Below, piece after piece: positions 1 through 8,330 of a stretch of DNA of 64,000 nucleotides. The DNA is taken from the NCBI GenBank assembly GCA_014360825.1, contig JACIWT010000003.1:62001-126000 (forward strand), in the 5' to 3' direction. Both the position numbers and the translations under genes were made by a program. Within the stretch, counting starts at the first letter, position 1. Every line of letters begins with the position of its first letter. Under the pieces are notes generated by a model. The model was not told where the DNA came from. It saw only the letters and a list, made by a program, of their open reading frames with translations, and made no database searches. Source of the stretch: Chloroflexota bacterium. GTDB taxonomy: Bacteria > Chloroflexota > Anaerolineae > UBA2200 > JACIWT01.

Positions 1-154
1 CAGCACCAATAGCCGGCGCGCCGCGGATCTCCATTTCCTTGATGGCTTTGGCCACGCCGCGGTAGTCCCTGTATTCCAACACCGCGTACTCCTGGGGGAG
101 CCTTCGCTGATCTATCAATTTGACAATCCCATCATGCCATTCGATACTGCGCAA
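1..154 (-). CDS. mtnA: Methylthioribose-1-phosphate isomerase, N-terminal part (runs off window)
   Basis: Only the first 51 codons are in the window; the gene continues past position 1. MtnA isomerises 5-methylthioribose-1-phosphate to the ribulose form in the cytosolic methionine salvage pathway. The visible residues match the family N-terminus: a start like MRSIEWHDGIVKLIDQ, then a LEYRDYRG segment and the conserved EIRGAPAIG motif near residues 43-51. The start is taken as TTG at 152-154 because GGAGG lies 6 bases upstream and family similarity begins there. A SAM-I riboswitch and its terminator lie in the leader, which fits control by S-adenosylmethionine. Confidence 0.9.
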   Translation of the reverse strand, partial: MRSIEWHDGIVKLIDQRRLPQEYAVLEYRDYRGVAKAIKEMEIRGAPAIGA

Positions 155-174
155 AATGAGCCTCCGCCGGTCAC

Positions 175-198
175 AAAAAAACTCCCCGATGGGAGAGA
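175..198 (-). terminator. Intrinsic terminator of the SAM riboswitch
   Basis: Read on the minus strand, CTCCC-ATCG-GGGAG is followed directly by seven T. It sits just downstream of the riboswitch aptamer and about 20 bases before the mtnA start, where the regulatory terminator of a SAM-I riboswitch is expected. The stem is short (5 bp). Confidence 0.8.
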
Positions 199-216
199 TG
201 CGTCTTGACAAGCACT

Positions 217-372
217 CCCTCATCTTCCAGAGAACTACCGCTTGGACGGCAAGCCTCTGCCGGACTTGGCACCGTGATCAGGCACATCCGAACAGAAGGA
301 ACTCAACGCGGCGCGCCTGAAATGGTTGCCGGGGTTTCACAGGGCCGGTCCCTCCACCCCTCTGGATAAGAG
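217..372 (-). promoter_or_regulatory. SAM-I (S-box) riboswitch aptamer
   Basis: The minus strand carries the S-box signature in order: CTCTTATCCAGAG, GGTGGAGGGAC, GGCCCTGTGAAACCC, CGGCAACC, then after a variable arm GGTGCCAAGTCC and GGCAGA, closing with GATGAGGG. The first CTCTTATC pairs with the last GATGAGGG over 8 bases with two G-U pairs, forming helix P1. S-box RNAs bind S-adenosylmethionine and usually cause early termination. Here a terminator follows and the target is mtnA, a methionine-salvage gene. I could not compute a fold or covariance score. Confidence 0.93.
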
Positions 373-411
373 CACGCTTTCTCCAGTATGTAATTGCTTT
401 AGAATAAACTC

Positions 412-440
412 ATAATAGCACAGGAAGGCAGGTTTGTCAA
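412..440 (-). promoter_or_regulatory. Promoter for riboswitch-mtnA transcript
   Basis: On the minus strand TTGACA (435-440) and TATTAT (412-417) are separated by exactly 17 bp, with TGC before the -10 (extended -10). Initiation would fall near 405, about 33 bases before the riboswitch P1 helix. Confidence 0.8.
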
Positions 441-443
441 AAA

Positions 444-472
444 TTGACAGTTTAAAAAAGGGGTCATACAAT
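444..472 (+). promoter_or_regulatory. Promoter for ssb
   Basis: TTGACA (444-449) and TACAAT (467-472) are separated by 17 bp. The -10 overlaps an upstream in-frame ATG at 471, so that ATG cannot be the translation start. The -35 box lies only 3 bp from the -35 box of the divergent mtnA promoter. Confidence 0.8.
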
Positions 473-506
473 GTATTTGACTACAAATCCGCTAAGAGGA
501 GGGGCT

Positions 507-896
507 ATGTATCAGAATACTGTGGTTGTGGGCCATCTGGGACGCGATCCCGAGATGCGATACACGCCTAAGGGTACGCCTGTGACCCAATTTACCATGG
601 CCACCACGCGTAAATGGACAGATGCAGAGGGCAACCCGCAAGAAAAGACCACCTGGTTCCGCGTGAGCGCTTGGGGGCGTCTGGCTGAAACATGTAATCA
701 GTATCTAAGCAAGGGACGATTGGTTCTCGTGGAGGGCGAGATTGATGCCTCGGCGTGGCAGGGGCAGGACGGCCAGCCTCGCGCCACGCTCGAACTTCGC
801 GCCCGTAACGTGAAGTTCCTCGGTGGTCGCGGTGCTGAGGCAGCCCCTGGTGAACTGGCTGTGGGTGAGGTGGCCGAAGAAGAGATCCCCTTCTGA
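507..896 (+). CDS. ssb: Single-stranded DNA-binding protein
   Basis: A 129-residue Ssb that coats single-stranded DNA in replication, repair and recombination. The OB-fold is recognisable: start MYQNTVVVGHLGRDPEMRY, then WFRVSAWGRLAE and YLSKGRLVLVEGEID, and a short acidic tail ending EEEIPF. The DD/EE-x-I-P-F tip is the usual site for docking partner proteins. The start is ATG 507 because AGGAGG precedes it and the upstream in-frame ATG at 471 lies in the promoter -10 box. The acidic linker is short compared with E. coli Ssb. Confidence 0.95.
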   Translation: MYQNTVVVGHLGRDPEMRYTPKGTPVTQFTMATTRKWTDAEGNPQEKTTWFRVSAWGRLAETCNQYLSKGRLVLVEGEIDASAWQGQDGQPRATLELRARNVKFLGGRGAEAAPGELAVGEVAEEEIPF

Positions 897-1028
897 CCCG
901 CTTGGTAGTGCGCCTACTCAGACAAAGGCAGGCCGGTTCCTCTGCTACTCTTTCTAACTGTTAACTGGCCTGAAGTTTTGGATTGCCGCATCATGACGAA
1001 CCTGGGGGGAACAACCGTCCAAAAGGTA

Positions 1029-1964
1029 ATGATCCAAGAAACCGCAAGCCGTGTGATAGACAACATTGAAAAAGTCATCGTTGGCAAGCGCGATGTCATC
1101 GAACTTGTGTTGGTGGCTTTGCTCTGCGAGGGGCACATCCTCATTGAGGATGTGCCCGGTATCGGTAAAACCACCTTGGCGAAGGCCATCGCTCGCTCCC
1201 TAGGCTGTACCTTTCAGCGCATTCAGTTCACCCCCGATCTCTTGCCTTCTGATGTGACGGGCATATCCTTTTATAACCAAAAGAAGGGCGAATTTGAGTA
1301 CCGCCCTGGCCCCATCATGTCCCAATTGGTGCTGGCTGATGAGATCAACCGCGCCACACCACGTACACAGTCGGCGTTGCTCGAGGCCATGCAAGAACAA
1401 CAGGTAACGGTGGACGGTGATACCAAACCCCTGCCTCGCCCCTTTCTTGTCCTCGCTACCCAGAATCCAATCGAACTGGAAGGTACCTTCCCTTTGCCAG
1501 AGGCGCAAGTGGATCGCTTTTTAATGAAAATTGCACTGGGCTACCCTAGTGAAGAGGATGAGAATCGCATCCTCCTTCGCTTTGAGAAGGATGACCCATT
1601 AGAGAACTTGGAACCCGTTATACAGAGCGCAGACTTGTTAGAACTCCAACGCGCTGCCAGAGACGTTCGCGTGGAGGCATCGGTGCGCGAGTACATCGTC
1701 CGTGTATGTCGTGCCACCCGAGAACACCCTTCCGTGGAATTAGGGGTGAGCCCTCGTGGGACATTGGCCTTGTACAAAACATCCCAGGCCCTGGCTGGTA
1801 TTCGCGGTCGCAACTATGTCATCCCCGATGACGTGAAACATCTGGCTCCGTATGTCCTCATTCACCGCATTATCATTAATCCCCAAACTCGGCTTCGCGG
1901 CCGCACCCCTCAAGAAGTGGTGGCCGAGATCGTGAACGCCGTCCCGGTGCCAGTGGAGCATTAA
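1029..1964 (+). CDS. MoxR-family AAA+ ATPase
   Basis: A protein of 311 residues in the MoxR branch of AAA+ ATPases, which act as chaperones that mature or insert metal centres in partner proteins. Seen: Walker A GIGKTTLA near residues 44-51, Walker B-type LADEINRATP, sensor region ATQNPIELEGTFPLPEAQ, and the lid SPRGTLAL. The start is set at ATG 1029, where family similarity begins (MIQETASRVIDNIEKVIVGK); an in-frame ATG at 993 and TTG at 978 lack a clear ribosome site. Its stop overlaps the ATG of the DUF58 gene (TAATG), so the two are translationally coupled. MoxR and DUF58 neighbours are a classic pair. Confidence 0.92.
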   Translation: MIQETASRVIDNIEKVIVGKRDVIELVLVALLCEGHILIEDVPGIGKTTLAKAIARSLGCTFQRIQFTPDLLPSDVTGISFYNQKKGEFEYRPGPIMSQLVLADEINRATPRTQSALLEAMQEQQVTVDGDTKPLPRPFLVLATQNPIELEGTFPLPEAQVDRFLMKIALGYPSEEDENRILLRFEKDDPLENLEPVIQSADLLELQRAARDVRVEASVREYIVRVCRATREHPSVELGVSPRGTLALYKTSQALAGIRGRNYVIPDDVKHLAPYVLIHRIIINPQTRLRGRTPQEVVAEIVNAVPVPVEH

Positions 1965-3205
1965 TGTTCAACGAGGTGTGGCTCATTCTGGCTGGCTTTG
2001 TTATGCTGGTCGGGCTGGTCCTCCACCAAGACGGTTTGATGACCATCTCTTCATTGCTCCTGACGGTCGCCGGTGTCGGCTGGGTCTGGAAACATTTTGC
2101 ACTGCGCTGCGTAGAATACGAACGTAAGTTCAGCGAACGGCGTGCCTTTGTGGGCGAGGTCATTGATCTTACCATCACAGTCACCAACCGTAAGCCGTTA
2201 CCCCTGGCCTGGCTACGTATCGAGGATGAATATCCGCTTCCAGTGGGTCTCCTGGATGGAACTTTGGCGCCTTGTAACAAACCTGAGACCGCCTATTTGA
2301 CCAACTTGCTTTCCTTGCGGTGGTATGAGCGAGTGCGCTGGCGATATCGCCTGCAGTGTAGCCAGCGTGGTGTATACGCCTTTGGCCCCGCAAAGATCAG
2401 TTCTGGCGATCTCTTCGGTCTGTTCAGCGAAAGCGTCATCTCCCCTAAGATCAACTGGCTCATTGTCTATCCTCAGGTGCGGCCCTTGGAGGACTTCGAA
2501 CTACCACCCAAGGAGCCGTTCGGCGAAATCAAAGCCCGCCAGCGTATTTTCGAAGACCCCAGTCGAACCATCGGCGTGCGTGATTACCACGCCGAGGATG
2601 CTCTGAAACGCATTCACTGGAAAGCGACCGCCCGTCAGCAAAAACTGCAGGTTCGTGTCTATGAGCCAACCACAATTCAACAACTCGCCATTTTCATGAA
2701 TATTGCTACGCTGCCTAAGGTTTGGCATGGCGTGATTCCCTCGCTGCTCGAAAAGGTAATCAGCGTGACGGCCTCCATCGCTGCCTATGGCATAGAGCGA
2801 CGTTGGCAGGTGGGCGTTCTGGCGAACGGCTGCTGGCCGCAATCTGATCAGCCATTAAAGGTATTGCCTGGTCGCAGTCCTGATCAGTTGACCAGTATTC
2901 TGGAGTCGTTGGCGGCTGTAACTTCCGTACCCACCATCTCCATCGAAGAGTTTATTGCTCGCGAAAGCCCACGCTTACCCTGGGGCGCGACGCTGGTCGT
3001 GGTAAGTGCCGTGCTCACCGAAGAACTACTGGTAGTATTGGCGCGTCTCCATGATGCTGGGCGACGCCTGGCGTTGGTCTCGCTGGATGAAAAGGTCCCT
3101 GCCCCGCAGGTGCCAGGGCTGCTCCTCTATCGAGTGCGTGAGGATGGGGAGGTGTTCCGTATGGAGCCGCTTGAGGAGGTAGCAGATGCGCACAGCGTTG
3201 CGTGA
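1964..3205 (+). CDS. DUF58 domain-containing membrane protein
   Basis: A protein of 413 residues. Two hydrophobic segments sit at about residues 4-40. They are followed by a beta-rich region and the DUF58 signature around GVRDYHAEDALKRIHWK (near residue 205), then a von Willebrand-A-like C-terminal half. DUF58 proteins are partners of MoxR ATPases, but their exact biochemical role is not settled. The ATG overlaps the moxR stop by one base, and the next gene starts 20 bases before this one ends. Confidence 0.88.
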   Translation: MFNEVWLILAGFVMLVGLVLHQDGLMTISSLLLTVAGVGWVWKHFALRCVEYERKFSERRAFVGEVIDLTITVTNRKPLPLAWLRIEDEYPLPVGLLDGTLAPCNKPETAYLTNLLSLRWYERVRWRYRLQCSQRGVYAFGPAKISSGDLFGLFSESVISPKINWLIVYPQVRPLEDFELPPKEPFGEIKARQRIFEDPSRTIGVRDYHAEDALKRIHWKATARQQKLQVRVYEPTTIQQLAIFMNIATLPKVWHGVIPSLLEKVISVTASIAAYGIERRWQVGVLANGCWPQSDQPLKVLPGRSPDQLTSILESLAAVTSVPTISIEEFIARESPRLPWGATLVVVSAVLTEELLVVLARLHDAGRRLALVSLDEKVPAPQVPGLLLYRVREDGEVFRMEPLEEVADAHSVA

Positions 3206-4634
3206 GCGCTGGCGACAGGAAGCCCTCCTCCTCGCAGTCGCGGCAATGGAGACTTGTTGGATCTACCCATGGCTCCTTTTCCTCACCCGCATCGCCGGTG
3301 AGAGGCAGAACCAGGTGCCTCCCGTTGCCGTGTTTGCCTCCCTCTACGGCGTGATCGTTGTCGCTCGAGTTCTATCCGCATTGGATGTGCGTTTGGTTCA
3401 CCAGCAGGTCATTGTCATTGTCCTGGCGATTGTATCCACCCACCTCCTTATCCGACTCTGTCTTTTTCCGGATTATGCCCCTTTTGATCCACGGTGGTGG
3501 AGCGACCTTATCGGCCAAACAGCACACACCTGGCAGCGTATCCCGGCTGCGTTAGTCGTCGCTTTCGTCAATCTGCTTGTGTGGTGGCGGGGGACCGATC
3601 TCTCCCATGAGTATTTAGGGATTGATGGTGTGGGTTTTTACTTCCGTTGGGGTATCGTGGCTCTTATTTGGTTTTTCGTAGCCAGTGTATTCGTCGCTAC
3701 GCTAAACATGGCTCCATGGGTGTTCGCTTATTTCTTCTGCGGGTTGCTTGCGGTCGCTTTGGCTCGTGTGCACGAGGTAAGCCAAGGGCACATGGGCATC
3801 CGCACACCTTTCAACGCCTCTTGGGCGGTAACTGTTTTGGTTGGAGCGTTGGCAGTAATTGGGTTGGGGGCCTTGCTCGCAGGCATGCTTTCGGTGGAGA
3901 GCCTAACCGCATTGATCGTGTGGCTTAACCCCGTGATCGTCATTTTGCAGGCTGTGCTACTCGTCATCGCCACGGTGCTTGGCCGGCTTCTATTAGAACC
4001 CCTCCTTCAACTTCTGATCAGGCTCTTCGAACACGTTTTCCAAAGCGACGCTCTGCGACAATGGTTTCAAACCAACCCGGGTGAAATGCCCGCCTTCTCA
4101 CCGCAGCCTTACCAACCACCCTTGTTTATTCAAGTCCTCGGTTGGGCCGTGCCACTTGTTATCTTGGGATTGGTCGTGGTGGCCATTGCTCTGACCATTT
4201 CACGGCACTTGCAAGGGCAAAATGGGCGAGAAGTAGAACGAGAGTCCGTCTGGACATCCACGGACCCTTTGAAAGATTTGCAGGGTGCATTCGGTGTTTT
4301 GCTCAAGCAGATGCGAGAGCAAGCAGCGCAACTCCTACGTATACGGGAGGAGGAATTCACTATCGAGTCTATCCGCAAGATATATGCCAGTCTGACTCGA
4401 CTTGCCGCCAATGCAGGGCATCCCCGCGCCGAGGCCGAGACTCCATACGAGTACCTGGATAGACTGCGCCAAGCCTTGCCAGGTAGTGAGGGGGATGTGG
4501 CACTGATCACCCAGGCATACGTAAGGGCACACTATGGTGAACAGCCCGATGATGAGTTGGAGTTGAGACGAGTGCGTGAGGCTTGGTTTCGTGTAAGCAG
4601 TCAGATGGAAAGAGAGTCGAGTAAAACGCATTAG
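3186..4634 (+). CDS. DUF4129 domain multi-pass membrane protein
   Basis: A protein of 482 residues with many hydrophobic segments across roughly residues 10-360 and a soluble C-terminal tail. Around residues 395-470 the tail contains EEEFTIESIRKIYASLTRLA, ETPYEYLDRL and ALITQAYVRAHYG, a pattern I recognise as DUF4129. In many bacteria a similar domain is fused to transglutaminase-like proteins encoded next to moxR and DUF58. Here no transglutaminase domain is evident. The start ATG 3186 lies inside the end of the DUF58 gene, so the three genes form a tight operon. Confidence 0.8.
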   Translation: MRTALRERWRQEALLLAVAAMETCWIYPWLLFLTRIAGERQNQVPPVAVFASLYGVIVVARVLSALDVRLVHQQVIVIVLAIVSTHLLIRLCLFPDYAPFDPRWWSDLIGQTAHTWQRIPAALVVAFVNLLVWWRGTDLSHEYLGIDGVGFYFRWGIVALIWFFVASVFVATLNMAPWVFAYFFCGLLAVALARVHEVSQGHMGIRTPFNASWAVTVLVGALAVIGLGALLAGMLSVESLTALIVWLNPVIVILQAVLLVIATVLGRLLLEPLLQLLIRLFEHVFQSDALRQWFQTNPGEMPAFSPQPYQPPLFIQVLGWAVPLVILGLVVVAIALTISRHLQGQNGREVERESVWTSTDPLKDLQGAFGVLLKQMREQAAQLLRIREEEFTIESIRKIYASLTRLAANAGHPRAEAETPYEYLDRLRQALPGSEGDVALITQAYVRAHYGEQPDDELELRRVREAWFRVSSQMERESSKTH

Positions 4635-4715
4635 ACGGTACGCCCACATGGACACTGGCTCTCACCGTTAGGCCTTTGTTCACTACGATAAAATCATGGA
4701 GAGGGGTACTATTTT

Positions 4716-5549
4716 ATGCCTGTAATTGATTTTCACATTCACCTGGCCCAAGCCGAGCACAGTCTCCCCTGGGTCGTTGAGTGGACTAAGAGCGTGGTCG
4801 CCGACCCAGAGACCATCGCTGTCCTGCAAACAGGTCTGACTCCAGAAAAAGTCTGCCGAATTCTACGCGGCGCAGGAGTGGACTACGCTGTCGCCCTGGC
4901 GGAGATGAGCCCCATTACCACTGGTGTTGTCACCAATGAATATGTGGCTGAATTCTGTCGGGCTACAGACATGCTGATCCCCTTCGCCAGCATAAACCCA
5001 TTTATGATCGCGTGGCCAGACCGCGAGTTAGAGCGTTGCGTGTGCGAACTAGGCTTTCGCGGCCTGAAACTGTATCCCACTTACCAGCAATTTTACCCCA
5101 ACGATGCCCAACTTTATCCCATCTACGCTGTAGCCCAGGAACTACACATACCAGTGATGTTCCACACCGGCCTCTCGGTCTTCCGCGGTTCACGACTGAA
5201 GTACGGTGACCCACTCCTATTGGATGATGTGGCAGTGGATTTCCCTGACCTCGTTATCCTGCAGGTGCATGGTGGACGGGGTGTGTGGTACGACCATGCA
5301 ATGCTGATGGCTCGACTGCATCCCCATGTGTACATAGAAATCTCCGGTCTACCGCCGAAGCGGTTACTTACCTATTTCCCGGATCTGGAGCGTTTCGCGG
5401 ATAAGTTCATCTTTGGCTCAGATTGGCCAGGACTGCCCAGTCTAAAAGGTAGCCTCGAGGAGATACGGGCCCTACCCATTAGCAATGAGGCGAAAGATAA
5501 GATACTGGGTGGCAACGCCAGTCGGATCCTGGGGTTAAACAGCGCTTAG
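4716..5549 (+). CDS. Amidohydrolase-2 family metal-dependent hydrolase
   Basis: A TIM-barrel hydrolase of 277 residues. Metal-binding features seen: the N-terminal HIH motif (residues 7-9), MFHTG in mid-protein, LQVHGGRG, and FGSDWPGLP near the C-terminus, whose Asp is the usual catalytic base. Members cleave or decarboxylate small ring and carboxylate compounds; the substrate here cannot be read from sequence. GGAGAGGGG precedes ATG 4716. It lies 17 bp before rph and is probably co-transcribed with it. Confidence 0.85.
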   Translation: MPVIDFHIHLAQAEHSLPWVVEWTKSVVADPETIAVLQTGLTPEKVCRILRGAGVDYAVALAEMSPITTGVVTNEYVAEFCRATDMLIPFASINPFMIAWPDRELERCVCELGFRGLKLYPTYQQFYPNDAQLYPIYAVAQELHIPVMFHTGLSVFRGSRLKYGDPLLLDDVAVDFPDLVILQVHGGRGVWYDHAMLMARLHPHVYIEISGLPPKRLLTYFPDLERFADKFIFGSDWPGLPSLKGSLEEIRALPISNEAKDKILGGNASRILGLNSA

Positions 5550-5566
5550 AAAGGCAGCGGAAACAC

Positions 5567-6286
5567 ATGCGCGCAGATGGCCGTGAAAATGACCAGTTGC
5601 GACCGGTAGTGATCAAACCAAACTACTTGGACTATGCCGAGGGCTCAGCCTTGATCCAGATGGGACATACATGGGTACTGTGTGCGGCTTCCATCGAAGA
5701 CGAAGTGCCCTTGTGGCTACGTGGCCAAGCCCAGGGTTGGGTTACGGCGGAGTATGATATGTTGCCCCGTTCCACACGCCAGCGGACTCCACGTAGCCGC
5801 ACGGCGATGGAAATGCGCGGCCGAACACAGGAGATACAGCGCTTTATTGGACGCTCGTTGCGCGCCTCGTTGGACTTGCGTAAATTAGGGGAGCGCACCA
5901 TCCTCGTTGACTGCGATGTTATTCAGGCCGATGGCGGCACGCGTACAGCGGCCATCACTGGTGGCTATGTAGCGTTGGCCCTGGCGCTCAAGAAACTCAT
6001 CCTGAACGGCCAGTTGCGCCGCGACGTTATACGTGCTCCTGTGGCTGCTGTGAGTGTGGGAGTGGTACAGGACGAACTGTTGTTGGACCTGTGCTATGCC
6101 GAGGATGCTCAGGCCGAAGTGGATTTCAATGTAGTGATGACGGCGCGGGGCCTGTTTGTCGAAGTGCAAGGAACAGCCGAGGGCCGCCCTTTCAGTCGGG
6201 ATACACTGGAAGAATTACTGGCCTTGGCGGAGAAGGGAATCCAAGATCTATTCGCTGCCCAGAGGCAGGTGTTGGAGGGGAAATAA
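5567..6286 (+). CDS. rph: Ribonuclease PH
   Basis: RNase PH is a hexameric phosphorolytic 3'-5' exonuclease that trims tRNA precursors. The 239-residue length is normal. Seen: start [14 protein letters not shown] (family RxDGR), then [33 protein letters not shown] and [18 protein letters not shown], which carry the phosphate-binding and catalytic residues. The window also encodes a second phosphorolytic RNase, PNPase. Confidence 0.96.
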   Translation: MRADGRENDQLRPVVIKPNYLDYAEGSALIQMGHTWVLCAASIEDEVPLWLRGQAQGWVTAEYDMLPRSTRQRTPRSRTAMEMRGRTQEIQRFIGRSLRASLDLRKLGERTILVDCDVIQADGGTRTAAITGGYVALALALKKLILNGQLRRDVIRAPVAAVSVGVVQDELLLDLCYAEDAQAEVDFNVVMTARGLFVEVQGTAEGRPFSRDTLEELLALAEKGIQDLFAAQRQVLEGK

Positions 6287-6290
6287 AAGT

Positions 6291-6341
6291 GGAACCCTCC
6301 GCCAAAAGGCGTTCTTGAACGGTCTTTTGGCGAAGAGTTCC
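6291..6341. terminator. Hairpin between convergent rph and bS22-like gene
   Basis: CGCCAAAAG (6300-6308) pairs with CTTTTGGCG (6324-6332), and outer GGAAC (6291-6295) pairs with GTTCC (6337-6341). It lies 5 bases past the rph stop between convergent genes, so it could serve both. There is no long T run on either side, so efficiency is uncertain. Confidence 0.55.
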
Positions 6342-6415
6342 AAATATGATACGAGGGGTCAACCAGCGATTGGCACGGAACGGGGTCATTTGCCGAACAT
6401 AGAGACCCCCGGGCG

Positions 6416-6514
6416 CTACTTTTTGCGCTGCCGTTGCCAGCGCGTTCGTTTGAGCATCTTGCGATGTTTGTGCTTGGCAATTTTCTTGCGCCTTTTCTTG
6501 ATCACTGAGGGCAT
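6416..6514 (-). CDS. bS22-like / AURKAIP1-COX24 domain ribosomal microprotein
   Basis: A very small gene (32 codons plus stop) encoding an extremely basic peptide that starts MPSVIKKRRKKIAKHKHR and ends QRKK. The pattern SVIKKRRKK-(I/M)-x-KHKHRK-x-LKRTR matches the short proteins related to mitochondrial mS38 (AURKAIP1/COX24). It also matches bS22 of mycobacterial ribosomes, which is about 33 residues. By homology it would be a component of the small ribosomal subunit. A GGAAAG-type ribosome site precedes ATG 6514-6512, and a near-consensus promoter lies upstream. It is easily missed because of its size. Confidence 0.85.
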   Translation of the reverse strand: MPSVIKKRRKKIAKHKHRKMLKRTRWQRQRKK

Positions 6515-6555
6515 ACGACTTTCCTTTCTCCAGCGATTAGTTCGAATTCACCCTA

Positions 6556-6584
6556 ATTATGCCGTAATTCTTTGCCGAAGTCAA
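6556..6584 (-). promoter_or_regulatory. Promoter for the bS22-like gene
   Basis: On the minus strand TTGACT (6579-6584) and CATAAT (6556-6561) are separated by 17 bp. It lies about 40 bases before the ATG, which supports the microprotein as a real, separately transcribed gene. Confidence 0.72.
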
Positions 6585-6667
6585 CTGACTTGTTTTGAAC
6601 GCATTGTTTGCCGTATGCTCAACGCATCGTTAGAATTATTGATTACGAAATCCTTTGGGGGTGTTCT

Positions 6668-7240
6668 ATGAATCGCGATCAGGCTTGGGCGGCGCTAACA
6701 GAATTTACAGCCAATCCTAATCTCATCAAGCATGCTCTTGCGGTAGAGGCCGCCATGCGCGCCTACGCTCGCAAGTACGGCGAAGACGAAGATATTTGGG
6801 GCATTGTAGGCCTCCTCCACGACTTCGATTACGAGCAACACCCCACTGCCGAAGAGCACCCCTTCGTGGGGATGGAAATCCTGCGCCAGCGCGGTTGGCC
6901 TGATGAGATCATTGAGGCCGTGGCCTCCCACGCTGATTACACGGGCATCCCTCGTGACACCCGGATGAAAAAGGCTCTTTTTGCCGTGGACGAACTCACT
7001 GGTCTGATCGTAGCCGTTGCACTGGTGCGACCGTCCAAAAGCCTGATGGATGTGGATGTCGAGGCAGTGCGAAAGAAATGGAAGGATAAGGCTTTCGCCC
7101 GTGGTGTGAATCGCGCGGACATCGAGCGCGGTGCAGCGGAATTGGGCGTGGATCTGAATGAGCACATTTCCACAGTTATCAATGCGATGCAGAAGATTGC
7201 TGTTGAGTTGGGGTTGGGTGGAAATGAGCCTCGTAAGTAG
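6668..7240 (+). CDS. HD-domain (HDIG type) putative phosphohydrolase
   Basis: A protein of 190 residues. The metal-binding HD motif is clear: His22 (IKHALAVE), His51-Asp52 (LLHDFDYEQHP), His64 and the later SHADYTG. HD proteins hydrolyse phosphoester bonds in nucleotides and related compounds; substrate unknown. The start is ATG 6668 after a GGGGGTG ribosome site. An upstream in-frame extension to 6608 has no such site and runs through the intergenic region. Confidence 0.85.
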   Translation: MNRDQAWAALTEFTANPNLIKHALAVEAAMRAYARKYGEDEDIWGIVGLLHDFDYEQHPTAEEHPFVGMEILRQRGWPDEIIEAVASHADYTGIPRDTRMKKALFAVDELTGLIVAVALVRPSKSLMDVDVEAVRKKWKDKAFARGVNRADIERGAAELGVDLNEHISTVINAMQKIAVELGLGGNEPRK

Positions 7241-7302
7241 AGGTATAGAAACGCCAGCCTGCGCAGGTATCCTAAACACTAAAGAGGCGGGATCTCGAGA
7301 GC

Positions 7303-8256
7303 ATGAAGGCGGCGAGGGACTCGATTTTAACTCGTGATTGGCGTAAGCAAATCCCTTGGTCGATAGTTTTGCTGCTCGTTCTGGTCTTGGCTGCCACGGC
7401 AGGAACTTTCTGGCTGCTGGCCCCCTGGGCCAGTGGTCAGGTGCCATTGGTCACCCCGACGGCCACGTGCACTCCATTTCCGCCGACACGCACGCCCACA
7501 CCGACCCCTACACCCTCTGCGAGTCCTACCTTTCCGGTGAGTATCACTCACACCGTGTTGACGGGGGAGACCCTCTCTTCCATTGCCGAGGATTATGATG
7601 TGACCGTGGCATCCCTGGCCGCCGCCAATGACATGACTGGGAATGCGATCTTGCACGCAGGGCAGGTGCTTGCCATCCCTCTGCCTACTTCCGATAGCAG
7701 ACCATCTGCTACTCCCACGCCGCCCCCAGTCATTCACATCGTGCGAGAGGGCGATACTCTCGGTGCGATCGCCTTATTCTATGACACTACTATAGAGGCC
7801 ATTGTGGCTGCCAACGATCTTAAGAGCAGCGATCTCATCCGAGTAGGTCAGGCTCTTGTTATTGCAGGAGCCCGGCGCACCCCAACACCGACGGTGTTCT
7901 TCTCGCCTACGCCAACAGTGACCTGCACTCCTGCTTATACCTACCCCGCACCCGCGCTTCTATCACCGCCAGATGGTGCCTTTTTCCAGGGGCCCAACAC
8001 AACGGTCTTTGTGAACTGGACTTCAGTGGGAATCCTGGCGCCAGATGAGTGGTATGTTTTGCGCGTGCAGCGCATTGGAGGAGACCGACGCCTGGTCGAG
8101 ACAGTGTGGCTGAAGGACACAAATTGGCGCATACCTGCTTCGTGGCGCCACGGTGGCGGGCGTTTCCAGTGGTATGTGGTGGTAGTACAGAAAATCGGTA
8201 ACGCAATCAAGGAACTCAGCCCAGTGGGAGAATTGCGTACGTTCAGTTGGTATTAG
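7303..8256 (+). CDS. Membrane-anchored protein with two LysM domains
   Basis: A protein of 317 residues. A basic N-terminus is followed by one hydrophobic helix (about 20-42), a Pro/Thr-rich stalk (47-78), LysM 1 (81-127), a short Pro/Thr linker, LysM 2 (143-189) and another linker. Past residue 210 comes an all-beta C-terminal region that may be an Ig/FnIII-like domain. LysM modules bind N-acetylglucosamine polymers, so this is probably an envelope protein facing outward. No catalytic domain is visible. Confidence 0.82.
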   Translation: MKAARDSILTRDWRKQIPWSIVLLLVLVLAATAGTFWLLAPWASGQVPLVTPTATCTPFPPTRTPTPTPTPSASPTFPVSITHTVLTGETLSSIAEDYDVTVASLAAANDMTGNAILHAGQVLAIPLPTSDSRPSATPTPPPVIHIVREGDTLGAIALFYDTTIEAIVAANDLKSSDLIRVGQALVIAGARRTPTPTVFFSPTPTVTCTPAYTYPAPALLSPPDGAFFQGPNTTVFVNWTSVGILAPDEWYVLRVQRIGGDRRLVETVWLKDTNWRIPASWRHGGGRFQWYVVVVQKIGNAIKELSPVGELRTFSWY

Positions 8257-8330
8257 CGAACACTGCCGGTATGTGAACTCTAGCAGGTACAGCTCGATGA
8301 ATCTCGTTCACGGAGGTTAATGAGACGAAG

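Noticed and set aside
120-320. Open frame of 66 codons on the plus strand
   Set aside because: It lies antisense to the mtnA start and the SAM riboswitch, has no ribosome site and no family resemblance.
471-506. Upstream ATG that would lengthen Ssb by 12 residues
   Set aside because: The ATG is part of the promoter -10 box, and ATG 507 has AGGAGG and matches the family start.
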